Of a stretch of 64,000 nt of DNA, positions 33,683 through 42,039 are shown piece by piece. The DNA comes from Thiodiazotropha sp050305635 (GTDB taxonomy: Bacteria > Pseudomonadota > Gammaproteobacteria > Chromatiales > Chromatiaceae): contig JBNLFS010000050.1 of the NCBI GenBank assembly GCA_050305635.1, positions 31,508-95,507 on the forward strand, read 5' to 3'. Within the stretch, counting starts at the first letter, position 1. The number at the start of each line of letters is the position of its first letter. Below the pieces are notes generated by a model. The model did no database searches, was not told the DNA's origin, and worked only from the letters and a program-made list of their open reading frames with translations. The position numbers and the translations under genes were made by a program.

Positions 33683-34551
33683 CCCGGCCAGCGGATCGCG
33701 GGGCGTTCAAACCCCACCAAACCCACCAGAATCAGACCGGTACCGACCCAGATCTGCGGCTCAATCGTCTCTGCGTTCAGCCAGGACCCGGCAAACAGGG
33801 CAATCACCGGGGTCATCAGGGTGATCAGGGCGACCCGGGTGGTCTCCACATAGCGCAGAATGTAGTAGTAGAGCGTAAACCCGAGCACCGAGCCGATCAC
33901 CCCCAGATAACAGATCGCCACCAGGGTGCGTTCACTCATCGCTTCCGGCCACCCCTGCCCCTGCAGGAACCAGCTGACCAGAAACAGGGGCACCGCCACC
34001 ATCAGACCGCCGGTGGTCACCACCAGACCATGCAACTGAGCATCGATGCGCTTGATCCACACCGAGCTGGCGGAGTGGGTGATCACCGACAGCAACACCC
34101 CTCCCAACCCCAGGGCGAACTCGATCCCGGCTTGAACCCCCACACTGAAGACCGTCCCCAGCCCAGCCAGAGACACCAGCACCGCAAGCAGCCGGGGCAG
34201 GGTCAATCCGGGTTCCTGCAGCCAGATTCGCGCCATCAGTCCGGTGGCGATGGGCGAAAGACCGAATACCACCGAGATCCATCCCGAGGGAATGTACTGG
34301 GCGGACCAGTAGACCAGGGTCATACTCAGGTAGATGCCCAGCCCGGCAATCAGATAGGTACGTCGCGCCGACTTATACCAGGGCAGGCGCAGCCCCATCA
34401 GGCGCAGCACCAGCATGGCCAGGGTGACCCCGATCAGCATCCGACCGGTCACCCCGAACAGAAAACCCACACCCTGGCCACTCCACTGAATGGCCAAAGG
34501 AGTGGTCCCCCAGATGAGCACAACGCCCAAAAATGCGGCAGGCACCGACAT
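33640..34551 (-). CDS. EamA/DMT family transporter
   Basis: A 303-residue exporter-type protein with ten helices in two EamA repeats: LIWGTTPLAIQWSGQGVGFLFGVTGR starts the first, and SSVWIKRIDAQLHGL the second. The family exports amino acids and other metabolites (RhtA, YdeD). GGGAGG lies seven bases before the ATG at 34551. Immediately upstream are a promoter, a 35-codon ORF and a strong terminator, suggesting attenuation. No function can be assigned from neighbours. Confidence 0.92.
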   Translation of the reverse strand: MSVPAAFLGVVLIWGTTPLAIQWSGQGVGFLFGVTGRMLIGVTLAMLVLRLMGLRLPWYKSARRTYLIAGLGIYLSMTLVYWSAQYIPSGWISVVFGLSPIATGLMARIWLQEPGLTLPRLLAVLVSLAGLGTVFSVGVQAGIEFALGLGGVLLSVITHSASSVWIKRIDAQLHGLVVTTGGLMVAVPLFLVSWFLQGQGWPEAMSERTLVAICYLGVIGSVLGFTLYYYILRYVETTRVALITLMTPVIALFAGSWLNAETIEPQIWVGTGLILVGLVGFERPAIRWPGQWRPIRARESEGQ

Positions 34552-34572
34552 ATCACAACCTCCCTAACGAAA

Positions 34573-34602
34573 AAGGCCGCAGATGTTTCCATCTGCGGCC
34601 TT
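34573..34602 (-). terminator. Rho-independent terminator upstream of eamA (probable attenuator)
   Basis: A perfect 13-bp stem, 34573-34585 and 34590-34602, loop of four. On the minus strand it reads GGCCGCAGATG, loop, CATCTGCGGCC, then TTTTTC. It stands between a short ORF and the eamA start, so transcripts reaching eamA must read through it. Confidence 0.88.
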
Positions 34603-34627
34603 GAGAATTTCCTGGCTGATCGCTAAA

Positions 34628-34735
34628 TCAGAATCGCTGAATCAAACCCTCCGGACCACAGATGACGGCACAGACTGCCCACATGCGCAGTCGGCGCGGT
34701 TTGTTCATCCGGCGGTTCAGGTTGATAAAGTTCAT
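34628..34735 (-). CDS. Candidate 35-aa leader peptide of eamA
   Basis: An ORF beginning MNFINLNRRMNKPRRLRMW, with VCAVICGPEG and LIQRF to follow. It has five Arg between residues 8 and 17, one Trp and two Cys. It lies between a promoter-like sequence and the terminator. Two RNA structures are visible: a 6-bp hairpin at 34673-34692 within codons 15-21, and CATCTGTGGTCC at 34653-34664 (minus), which nearly copies the 3' arm of the terminator and can pair with its 5' arm. The predicted transcription start is at or very near the ATG. An internal ATG at codon 10 is an alternative start. Confidence 0.5.
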   Translation of the reverse strand: MNFINLNRRMNKPRRLRMWAVCAVICGPEGLIQRF

Positions 34736-34741
34736 GGAGCG

Positions 34742-34771
34742 AGAATCGCACGGGATTGAACTGTGGGTCAA
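34742..34771 (-). promoter_or_regulatory. Candidate promoter of the leader-eamA transcript
   Basis: TTGACC (34771-34766), an 18-base spacer and GATTCT (34747-34742). The start point would be about 34735, the A of the leader ATG, giving a leaderless or nearly leaderless message. Confidence 0.5.
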
Positions 34772-34916
34772 GTGCTTTTCCGTCGGCAATCCGCGAACGG
34801 GTAATACATAGCCTTGCGCCGTCGAGTCTGCTAGGGTTTGCCGGTCGCCGGATGCGCTCAGCTCGACCACGGGATCCGGAGACAGCCACCGCACGGATAC
34901 AACCAACCCATACACC

Positions 34917-35567
34917 ATGTTTGATCAATTCTGCGAATGCTTTCCCCCTCAAGCCAGCCTCGTCAAGGCGGATACGGACATGTGGACCACCCCGCTCTGC
35001 TCGGAGGAAGAGGTATTGATCGAAGGGGCGCGGGAGAAGCGACAGCGGGAATTCCGGGCTGGCCGGCATGCGGCCCACTTGGCCCTGACCCGGCTTGAGG
35101 CGCCCCGACAACCCCTGTTACGCGGCGACAAACGTCAGCCGCTCTGGCCTGAGGGTTTTCTCGGCAGCATTTCCCACTGCCGTGAGGTCTGCCTGGCGAT
35201 ATGTGCCAGAATCACCGATGTGGCGGGTCTGGGTATCGATGTGGAACCCCTGTCCCCCTTACCCGAAGGCGTGTCGAGTTATGTGCACACCCCCCGGGAA
35301 ACCGCATTCCTGGAACAGAATCCGGAGTTGCCGGAACGTCTGGTGTTCAGTGCCAAGGAGAGTCTGTATAAGTGTTACTACCCGATTCTGAAACAGTTCA
35401 TCGGATTTCAGGCGGTCTCTCTGGAGATCGATCCCATCTCCAAAACCTTTGGCTTTTCAGCCGCACCCCAAAGCGACATCCGTTTCCCCGGGGATCTGCG
35501 GTTTCATGGATGCTACGCCACGGACGAGGGGCATCTCTACACAGGATGTTACCTGAGTCCCATATGA
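34917..35567 (+). CDS. 4'-phosphopantetheinyl transferase superfamily protein
   Basis: A 216-residue EntD/Sfp-type enzyme that moves phosphopantetheine from CoA to a carrier protein. Key motifs are GSISHC, GLGIDVEP (metal-binding Asp and Glu) and VFSAKESLYKC (Glu and Lys of the catalytic helix). There is no carrier protein or synthase gene beside it, so the target lies elsewhere. Divergent from the eamA leader promoter. The start at 34917 is accepted without a strong ribosome site. Confidence 0.9.
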   Translation: MFDQFCECFPPQASLVKADTDMWTTPLCSEEEVLIEGAREKRQREFRAGRHAAHLALTRLEAPRQPLLRGDKRQPLWPEGFLGSISHCREVCLAICARITDVAGLGIDVEPLSPLPEGVSSYVHTPRETAFLEQNPELPERLVFSAKESLYKCYYPILKQFIGFQAVSLEIDPISKTFGFSAAPQSDIRFPGDLRFHGCYATDEGHLYTGCYLSPI

Positions 35568-35611
35568 TCAGGTGAGCAATCCACTGGATTGCCGGGTTGA
35601 GGAGATCCGCA

Positions 35612-36079
35612 TCACCCCATCAGCACGGATACCCCGACCGCATTCCAGCGTTCACCGCCAACCGGCGGTTTGCCCACGCTGTTCCACAGATCGGCGGTCT
35701 GCTCAGGTGAGATGGAGTTCTGCAGCAATTCGATAGCCTCCCGACGCAGGGCGGCGATGTAGCGATCCTTGCCCACCATGTCGATCAAGTCGTTGTAATC
35801 GAAGTCTCGCTGAAACTCTTCGATCAGCATGTCCAGGGTGTCATCCACGTGGTTCACGTCGATCAATTCGATGGCCCGGTTTTCCAGGGCCGTCTGTTCC
35901 CGCTTGACCCGCTGGCGCTCTTCCCAAATGAGTTCACCCCGGCGAAACAGGTCCTCATTCCAGGTTTCGATCGCATGCCGCACCGGCTTGGTCGCGAGAT
36001 GCGGAAAATCCCGGGTCAGCTTCTTCAGCTGCCCGACAGCCTCCCGCGCCACCTCGAAGAATTCCCCATCATCAGCCAT
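35612..36079 (-). CDS. Hypothetical protein, helical, 155 aa
   Basis: I do not recognise this family. The protein is mostly helical and charged: EFFEVAREAVGQLKKLTRDF, IETWNEDLFRRGELIWEERQRVKREQTALENRAIELI and DMLIEEFQRDFDYNDLIDMVGKDRYIAALRREAIELLQ in pieces. It has no signal peptide and no membrane segment, and a Gly/Pro-rich tail. A GGA ribosome site precedes the ATG at 36079. It is convergent with the phosphopantetheinyl transferase and divergent from queD. Composition and codon use look like those of its neighbours. Confidence 0.75.
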   Translation of the reverse strand: MADDGEFFEVAREAVGQLKKLTRDFPHLATKPVRHAIETWNEDLFRRGELIWEERQRVKREQTALENRAIELIDVNHVDDTLDMLIEEFQRDFDYNDLIDMVGKDRYIAALRREAIELLQNSISPEQTADLWNSVGKPPVGGERWNAVGVSVLMG

Positions 36080-36280
36080 GACTGTTCCGATGCTTAATTA
36101 CCGACTTACGGTTACATCGGCTGCAACCGTGAAACCTTTACCTCCCGGCTTTCCGTGCGAAGCGCGGATGAGCGTTCCAGCTGAGGGCTCGATCACGCCA
36201 CTAGTGGCGGTCCGTAGCACCTCCCCGTATACTCTCCAGCTTATTTCGCAAAGGCCCGTTCAACCCTGCCACCGATCAAG

Positions 36281-36685
36281 ATGTATACGGTTACCAAAGA
36301 GATCCACTTCTGTTACGGCCATCGCCTGCTCCATCATCAGGGCAAGTGCAAACACCTGCATGGCCACAACGCGACGGCGGTGATCCGCCTGGAGTCCGAA
36401 CAGCTCGACAGCCTGGGCATGGTGTGCGACTTCACGGATATCGGTGACTATGTCAAAACCTGGATCAATCAGAATCTGGACCACACCATGCTGCTGCATG
36501 CCGAGGATCCCGTATTGCCCCTGTTACAGGAGGCGGGAGAGACCGTCTACGTAATGCGTGACAATCCCACGGCCGAGAACATCGCCCGGTTGATCTTCGA
36601 GCATGTGCAGTCCGGTGGCTTCCCCGTGGTGGAAGTGGCGTTGCATGAAACCGACAGCGCCCTGGCCAGCTACCGCAAATCCTAA
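36281..36685 (+). CDS. queD: 6-carboxytetrahydropterin synthase QueD family
   Basis: A 134-residue T-fold enzyme that makes 6-carboxy-tetrahydropterin from dihydroneopterin triphosphate, the second step toward queuosine. Zinc ligands are His14, His27 and His29, and Cys23-x3-HGH forms the CxxxHGH motif typical of QueD. PTAENIARLIFE and ALHETDSALASY complete the active site. No other queuosine gene is adjacent. I looked for a preQ1 riboswitch in the 200 bases upstream and saw none. Confidence 0.93.
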   Translation: MYTVTKEIHFCYGHRLLHHQGKCKHLHGHNATAVIRLESEQLDSLGMVCDFTDIGDYVKTWINQNLDHTMLLHAEDPVLPLLQEAGETVYVMRDNPTAENIARLIFEHVQSGGFPVVEVALHETDSALASYRKS

Positions 36686-36731
36686 ACAGGGCGACTCCCG
36701 CCCGACTTCGCAGCCTGTCGATATCCCCCAT

Positions 36732-36792
36732 AAAAAAACCCCGACGCACCCGCTAAATCGCGGGATTGCGCCAGGGCTTGGAGCAAGCGGGG
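36732..36792 (-). terminator. Terminator of amt
   Basis: On the minus strand a branched stem closes with CCCCG and CGGGG, contains an inner CCCGC-GATTTA-GCGGG hairpin, and is followed by TTTTTTT. It lies 19 bases past the amt stop. Confidence 0.75.
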
Positions 36793-36810
36793 ATTAACCC
36801 GCCGTAATGC

Positions 36811-38037
36811 TCAGTTCAGTTCGTTGTAACCGCGCTCTTCGTGCAGCACGATATCGAGACCCTCGATCTCCTGCTCCTTGGTGACGCGCAGACCCACCCA
36901 TGCATCCACCACTTTGAGAATGACAAAGGTCACCACCGCGGTGAACACCAGAGTGGCGATCACACCGATCAGCTGCACCTTGAACTGTCCTCCGATGCTG
37001 GAGATGCCTTCCGCGAACCCGTAACCGGAAAAGACACCCAGGGAGGTGGAGGAGAAGATGCCCGCCAGCAGGGTGCCCAGAATGCCCCCCACGCCATGTA
37101 CCGGAAAGACATCCAGGGAGTCGTCGATTTTCAGTACCTGTTTCAGGTAGTTGGTGGCGGTAAAACAGACCATGCCAGCCAGCACACCGATCACCAGGGC
37201 ACCGGCGGGGCCGACGAATCCCGAGGCCGGGGTGATGGTGCCCAGACCCGCCACCATACCGGTCACCGCACCCAAGGCACTGGGTTTGCCGAATTTCATC
37301 CACTCCCGCACCAGCCAGGTCATGGCGCCAGTGGCCGCGGAGATGTGGGTCACCAGCATCGCCATGGAGGCGTTGCCGTCAGCCGCCAGGGCGCTGCCCC
37401 CGTTGAAGCCGAACCAGCCCACCCAAAGCATGCCCGCTCCGGAGATGGTCATGGTCATGTTGTGGGGCATCATGGAAGAGGTTCCGAAGCCGCGCCTCGG
37501 GCCCATCACCACAGCGGCCACCAGAGCAGCCACACCCGCGGTGATATGCACCACGGTGCCTCCCGCGAAGTCATACAGACCCATCTGCTGCAGCCAACCA
37601 CCGCCCCAGACCCAGTGGGTCACCGGTACATAGACCAGCAGCAGCCAAATGGCGCTGAACAGCAGCATCGCGGAAAAGCGCATGCGCTCGGCAAAGCCAC
37701 CCACGATCAGCGCGGGCGTGATGATCGCGAAGGTCATCTGGAACAGCATGAACAGGGATTCCGGAATGGTGCCGGACAAACTCTCCTTACCCACCCCGGC
37801 CATCAAAGCGCGACTCAGGTCGCCGATCCAACTATTGCCTTCGCCAAAGGCCAGGCTGTAACCCATCACCAGCCAGAGAATCGACGCCAGTCCGGCGATG
37901 GCGAAACACTGCATAAGTACGGACAGGACATTCTTGGTGCGAACCAGACCCCCGTAGAACAACGCCAATCCAGGCAAGGTCATCAATAAAACCAATGCCG
38001 TGGATGTCATGATCCACGCGGTATCTGCACTATTCAT
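36811..38037 (-). CDS. amt: Ammonium transporter Amt
   Basis: A 408-residue trimeric ammonium channel with 11 helices. MNSADTAWIMTSTALVLLMTLPGLALFYGGLVR starts the family pattern in pieces; FAGGTVVHITAGVAALVAA carries the first pore histidine, and DVFPVHGVGGILGTL the second. The C-terminal tail (EGLDIVLHEERGYNELN) is the conserved GlnK-contacting segment. There is no glnK in front of it, unlike the common glnK-amtB pair, so its PII partner lies elsewhere. I did not find a clear sigma-54 promoter upstream. Confidence 0.96.
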   Translation of the reverse strand: MNSADTAWIMTSTALVLLMTLPGLALFYGGLVRTKNVLSVLMQCFAIAGLASILWLVMGYSLAFGEGNSWIGDLSRALMAGVGKESLSGTIPESLFMLFQMTFAIITPALIVGGFAERMRFSAMLLFSAIWLLLVYVPVTHWVWGGGWLQQMGLYDFAGGTVVHITAGVAALVAAVVMGPRRGFGTSSMMPHNMTMTISGAGMLWVGWFGFNGGSALAADGNASMAMLVTHISAATGAMTWLVREWMKFGKPSALGAVTGMVAGLGTITPASGFVGPAGALVIGVLAGMVCFTATNYLKQVLKIDDSLDVFPVHGVGGILGTLLAGIFSSTSLGVFSGYGFAEGISSIGGQFKVQLIGVIATLVFTAVVTFVILKVVDAWVGLRVTKEQEIEGLDIVLHEERGYNELN

Positions 38038-38326
38038 TGTGTTTCCCCCCGGGAAAACTGCAAATTATGATTATAAAAGTCATGAAAGACCGTGAAATGT
38101 ACAAAAATCCCCGCAAAAAATCAATTAAGCCAGAAATTTCATGCAGTTAGGCATATAAGGTCGGTAAAAAGCATCTCAAGTTCCTGATTCTGCCGCCGAT
38201 ATTCCAGATAATCCTGCAGCTCATCGAGGTTCAAGCGACTGGATTGTCGAAAAAACTTGATATATTAGTAGTCGTTAATATAATTTAGTGAATCAAAAAT
38301 CATTTTTATGCGGCGGCTTAAACCTA

Positions 38327-39229
38327 ATGAAAGATGAGCTACAAAATGATGCCGCGGCACTCATGCTGGACGAGCGCCCCGAGCGCTTCCGGGTCGAGAG
38401 TGTCGATCATCTTCCCATGCTCGCGCAAGACGAATCCTGTCGCATCGTCAAGCAATACTTCGATTTCCTCGAATACTCCCTGACCCGCCGGGTGGAACCC
38501 ACCGACATCGGCCAGTTGCGTGAAATGCTGGTGGAAATCTCCCGATTCATCCGTTCCGAAAAAACCGAGATCCGCGCGGACGGCTATCTGCGCATGCTCA
38601 AACGCCTGACCCGCATCTATGCCCAGGGTGTCAACGCACAGGACGACCGGGCCTTCGCCGTCACCGCGGTGAACTTTGCGGATATCATCAATATCCTCAG
38701 CCACAGCTACCCGGGTTACGACTACAGCGAGTCCGTGGGCCTGCTGCTCTACTACATGAACAAGCTCTTCAGCTACCGGGAAGAAGGTTGGATCGATCTC
38801 TACGAACAGTTGCTGCTATTGCCGGATACGACCCAGGTAATGCGGCTGCTGCGGGTCCAGCACATGCAGGAGATCCAGAACTGGATCGAAGAGGGCGTGG
38901 ACAACCTGTTCACCATCTGGGATGAGCAGTTGGAAGTGATCGAGCAGCTCAACAGCGAGATTCTCGAGCTCGATCGCACCATCGTACAGGGCCGCAAAGC
39001 CCAGTTTCTCGAGCGTCGCAATGCCCGCCCCAACGTAGTCTCACTGAACAAGCAGCGCCAGCGCAACAACATCGCGCAGATCCGTCTGGAGCGCGAAAGA
39101 CTGATCGAGGAACGGGACGCGAAACTCGAACTGGCCGACCTGCTGAGCGAGAACATTCAGGAATTCACCGATCGGCTCACCGACATCCGTCGCAGCGCCA
39201 CCATCCAGTTGGTGTGGAGCAAATCCTAA
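38327..39229 (+). CDS. Hypothetical protein with C-terminal coiled coil
   Basis: A 300-residue acidic, helical protein that I cannot place in a family. The N-terminal two thirds are globular helices (IVKQYFDFLEYSLTRRVEPTD, YLRMLKRLTRIYAQGV, ESVGLLLYYMNKLFSYREEGWIDLYEQ). From about residue 200 a long coiled coil begins (EQLNSEILELDRTIVQGRKAQFLERRN and beyond). No signal or membrane segment. The ATG at 38327 is preferred over a GTG at 38288, though neither has a strong ribosome site. A clean terminator follows. It is divergent from amt, and the upstream 250 bases are AT-rich. Confidence 0.75.
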   Translation: MKDELQNDAAALMLDERPERFRVESVDHLPMLAQDESCRIVKQYFDFLEYSLTRRVEPTDIGQLREMLVEISRFIRSEKTEIRADGYLRMLKRLTRIYAQGVNAQDDRAFAVTAVNFADIINILSHSYPGYDYSESVGLLLYYMNKLFSYREEGWIDLYEQLLLLPDTTQVMRLLRVQHMQEIQNWIEEGVDNLFTIWDEQLEVIEQLNSEILELDRTIVQGRKAQFLERRNARPNVVSLNKQRQRNNIAQIRLERERLIEERDAKLELADLLSENIQEFTDRLTDIRRSATIQLVWSKS

Positions 39230-39231
39230 AA

Positions 39232-39259
39232 AAAAGGCCTGACGCAAGTCAGGCCTTTT
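39232..39259 (+). terminator. Rho-independent terminator
   Basis: AAAAGGCCTGAC, loop GCAA, and its perfect complement ending in TTTT. It starts two bases after the stop codon of the preceding gene. It works in both directions by symmetry and may also end the tRNA-Met transcript. Confidence 0.93.
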
Positions 39260-39331
39260 AGTATCACCGTTCACGATCCCGACGTCTTTTCCGCTCTGGA
39301 AAATCCACCAGTTCAATCGTACTTTCGAATA

Positions 39332-39408
39332 TGGTAGCAAGGGGCAGATTTGAACTGCCGACCCCAGCATTATGAGTGCTGTGCTCTAACCAACTGAGCT
39401 ACCTTGCC
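39332..39408 (-). tRNA. tRNA-Met (anticodon CAT)
   Basis: 77 bases. Minus-strand reading GGCAAGGTAGCTCAG opens the gene; the anticodon stem-loop is CAGCACTCATAATGCTG with CAT; the T arm GGCAGTTCAAATCTGCC is followed by the acceptor strand and an encoded CCA. The first acceptor pair is G-U, which speaks against an initiator. The variable loop and D arm fit elongator Met, though a CAT anticodon can also be a tRNA-Ile lysidine substrate. Confidence 0.95.
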
Positions 39409-39462
39409 AGTAAGCTGTTTGAAGGGCGGAGAATATACTGATGGCGCCCCCCGGTGTCAATA

Positions 39463-40554
39463 TCAGACGTTGAAGCGGAAGTGGATCACGTCCCCGTCCT
39501 TGACCACGTACTCCTTACCCTCGGAACGCAGTTTACCCGCCTCACGGGCGCCCTGCTCCCCCTTACAGGCGACGAAGTCATCGTAGGCGATCACTTCCGC
39601 ACGAATGAAACCGCGCTCGAAATCACTGTGTATGACGCCTGCGGCCTGGGGTGCGGTGGCCTTCGCCGGAATCGTCCAGGCCCGGACTTCCTTGACCCCG
39701 GCGGTGAAGTAGGTCTCCAGGCCGAGCAGCCGGTAGCCGGCCCGCACCACCCGGTTCAGACCGGGCTCCTCGAGTCCCATGTCCGCGAGGAACTCGCCCC
39801 GCTCCCCCTCGTCCAGCTCGACGATCTCGGCCTCGATGGCGGCGCACACCGGCACCACCTGCGCGCCTTCCCCATCGGCCAGTGCGATCAGGGCATCCAG
39901 GTAAGGGTTGTCGGTAAATCCGTCGTCGGCCACATTGGCGATATACAGCACCGGCTTTACGGTCAACAGGAACAGGTCCCGCAGTTCAGCCCGCTGATCA
40001 TCACTCAGGCCCAAGCTGCGAACCGGTTTGCCGTTGTTCAGTTGATCCCGCACCTGCTCGAGCAGCTCCTTGCGGGCAAGCACCTTCTTATCCCCGGTCT
40101 TGGCCTGGCGCGCGGTCTTGTCCAGGGCCTTTTCAACCGATTCCAGGTCCGCCAGGGCCAGCTCGGTGTTGATCACCTCCACGTCCCCCACGGGGTCCAC
40201 CCGGCCGGCCACGTGGATGATGTCGTCGTTCTCAAAGCAGCGCACCACCTGGGCAATGGCATCGGTTTCGCGGATATTGGCGAGGAATTTGTTACCCAGT
40301 CCCTCGCCACGGGACGCCCCGGCGACCAGACCGGCGATATCGACGAACTGCATGCTGGTGGGGATGATGGCCTGGGGATTGACGATCGAAGCGATCACAT
40401 CGAGCCGCTCATCCGGCAAGGGAACCACCCCGACATTGGGATCGATGGTGCAGAAGGGGTAGTTTTCCGCTGCAATGGTCGCCTTGGTCAAGGCATTGAA
40501 AAGGGTCGACTTTCCGACATTCGGCAGGCCGACGATACCGCATTTGAAACCCAT
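39463..40554 (-). CDS. ychF: Redox-regulated ribosome-binding ATPase YchF
   Basis: A 363-residue Obg-family protein that prefers ATP to GTP and binds the ribosome. The N-terminus MGFKCGIVGLPNVGKSTLFNALT is the P loop; DIAGLV is the switch region; NVAD replaces the NKxD motif, explaining the ATP preference in this family. A C-terminal TGS-like domain ends DGDVIHFRFNV. The frame opens 11 codons upstream, but the ATG at 40554 gives the exact family start. The common partner pth is not adjacent. Confidence 0.96.
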   Translation of the reverse strand: MGFKCGIVGLPNVGKSTLFNALTKATIAAENYPFCTIDPNVGVVPLPDERLDVIASIVNPQAIIPTSMQFVDIAGLVAGASRGEGLGNKFLANIRETDAIAQVVRCFENDDIIHVAGRVDPVGDVEVINTELALADLESVEKALDKTARQAKTGDKKVLARKELLEQVRDQLNNGKPVRSLGLSDDQRAELRDLFLLTVKPVLYIANVADDGFTDNPYLDALIALADGEGAQVVPVCAAIEAEIVELDEGERGEFLADMGLEEPGLNRVVRAGYRLLGLETYFTAGVKEVRAWTIPAKATAPQAAGVIHSDFERGFIRAEVIAYDDFVACKGEQGAREAGKLRSEGKEYVVKDGDVIHFRFNV

Positions 40555-40754
40555 GAAGGCAGTCCCCGGGGAAAAAGGGGGAAGCATACCGGAAAGCTCA
40601 GCGGATGTGCACTACCCGCTTGGAAATGACGAAGAGGAAACCCACTCAGCACAACGGAAACAGCGTTATGTAAGGCTGTTTGCCGGAAACGGGTGAAGCG
40701 CGTCGCCCCTGCGGGGCGTCGTCCCCGAGCGACCTCGTTTATCCCGTCACGGAT

Positions 40755-41060
40755 TCAATCGATCTGAAACAGTTTTTCGAAATTGGCAATAGCCAACACA
40801 TCGCGCACCGCATCGTTAGCATTTTTCAACACCACTTTTCGGTCCACATTGCCGCTGTGTTCACGCAGTTGCAGCAGCATCCCCATGGCAGAGCTATCCA
40901 GATACTCTGCCTGCGCCAGATCCACAACAAACAACTTCTCCCCTTTAGGGTAGGCCTTGTAGGCCTGCATGAATTCCTGATGAGTGGAAAAATCGAATCG
41001 TCCGGATATCTTGATGGTGACGGTTGTTTCGTCTGCTGAGATTTCACTGGTTATGGACAT
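40755..41060 (-). CDS. STAS-domain anti-sigma factor antagonist-like protein
   Basis: A 101-residue single STAS domain. Conserved features are SGRFDFSTHQEFMQAY, FVVDLAQAEYLDSSAMGMLLQLREHSG with the serine pair 56-57 that is phosphorylated in SpoIIAA-type proteins, and a C-terminal helix (VRDVLAIANFEKLF). Such proteins bind switch kinases or anti-sigma factors. No kinase or phosphatase gene is present. GAGAGAA lies before the ATG at 41060; the frame continues 26 codons further upstream without family similarity. It follows the ParA-like gene by 193 bases on the same strand. Confidence 0.9.
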   Translation of the reverse strand: MSITSEISADETTVTIKISGRFDFSTHQEFMQAYKAYPKGEKLFVVDLAQAEYLDSSAMGMLLQLREHSGNVDRKVVLKNANDAVRDVLAIANFEKLFQID

Positions 41061-41253
41061 AGTTCTCTCGCTGTTTTGAATGTATCGATCCTGCCCGGGG
41101 GCCCAAGAACTCTTTCGGTTCTGTTTGGGCGACCTCACACCCTGCCATCATACCGCCCCTGGGTGCCGGCTCCATCTTTGCAGTCAGGGGTGACTTTGAT
41201 GGAATGGAATCCGGATCATCCCGCCGGCCCCTTGGGCCGCTCACGGACAAGCC

Positions 41254-42039
41254 TCACTCAGGATCCTGTAACAGGGAGCCCGGAGAGCTTGGCGTACGGG
41301 TCAACAATTCATCGGCTAATTGACGGAATTCTTTGGCCGAGTGGCTGGTTGGGCGGTACTCGAATATGGTCCGACCCACACCGGGGCATTCGGCGATGGC
41401 CGCGGACTCCTTGATCGGTACATTCAACAGCTGTTGCGGAAAATGCTGACGCAGTTTCCCCTCCACCTCCTGACACAGTCTGCGGCGTGGAAAGAAACGG
41501 TTGAGTACCATCCACTGCCCCAAAGGATGCTTCAGGTAAGGTTCAAACTTTTTCAGGGTCTTGAGCATTTTCGCCAGACCGTTGAGCGACATGTGATCCC
41601 CGCTCACAGGGATCAACGCCTCATCCGAGGCGAAGATGGCATTCATCACCAGCAGACCCGCGGATGGGGGACAGTCGAAGAGCACAAAATCCTGATCTGT
41701 GGAGAGGTCATCGAGGGCTTGCCTCAACAGATGGGCACGACTCGAACCGCCGTCCTGCAAATATTCCACCTCCTGGAGCCGACTCCCCGAGGGGATCAGG
41801 GTCAGCAGGTCACGCACCCCCTGGCGTACCGAGGAGAGCGTCTGCTCATTCAGCAGGACCCGGTCAATTCCCTTCTGAGGTGCGCGAAACAAACCATAAT
41901 TCGATGCCAACTGACCTTGCGGATCCAGATCGATCACGGTCACGCGGTGTCCCGCCAGACTGAGGGCGTGCCCCAGGTTGGTGGTAATTGTGGTTTTACC
42001 CACACCGCCCTTTTGATTGATCAGCGCAATTCGCCTCAT
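41254..42039 (-). CDS. ParA/Soj-family ATPase (orphan)
   Basis: A 261-residue deviant-Walker ATPase: INQKGGVGKTTITTNLGHALS with the signature lysine, VIDLDPQGQLASNYG, and FVLFDCPPSAGLLVMNAIFASDEALIPVSGDHMSLNGL. These proteins position chromosomes, plasmids or protein clusters. There is no parB gene, so it is not the chromosomal partition ParA. The only close partner is the STAS protein downstream, an arrangement that suggests positioning or switching of a signalling complex. The start at 42039 is the family start; 11 codons upstream are ignored. Confidence 0.9.
   Translation of the reverse strand: MRRIALINQKGGVGKTTITTNLGHALSLAGHRVTVIDLDPQGQLASNYGLFRAPQKGIDRVLLNEQTLSSVRQGVRDLLTLIPSGSRLQEVEYLQDGGSSRAHLLRQALDDLSTDQDFVLFDCPPSAGLLVMNAIFASDEALIPVSGDHMSLNGLAKMLKTLKKFEPYLKHPLGQWMVLNRFFPRRRLCQEVEGKLRQHFPQQLLNVPIKESAAIAECPGVGRTIFEYRPTSHSAKEFRQLADELLTRTPSSPGSLLQDPE

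Noticed and set aside
36080..36280. Possible preQ1 riboswitch before queD
   Set aside because: The region lacks the short hairpin and A-rich tail of the known preQ1 classes.
36841..37989. 382-codon plus-strand ORF opposite amt
   Set aside because: Rich in His, Gln and Gly as expected from the reverse complement of a membrane protein gene; amt on the other strand is certain.
38038..38326. Sigma-54 promoter for amt
   Set aside because: No GG-N10-GC pattern at a suitable distance could be found on the minus strand.
39454..40629. 391-codon plus-strand ORF opposite ychF
   Set aside because: Antisense shadow of a well-conserved gene with no recognisable domain.
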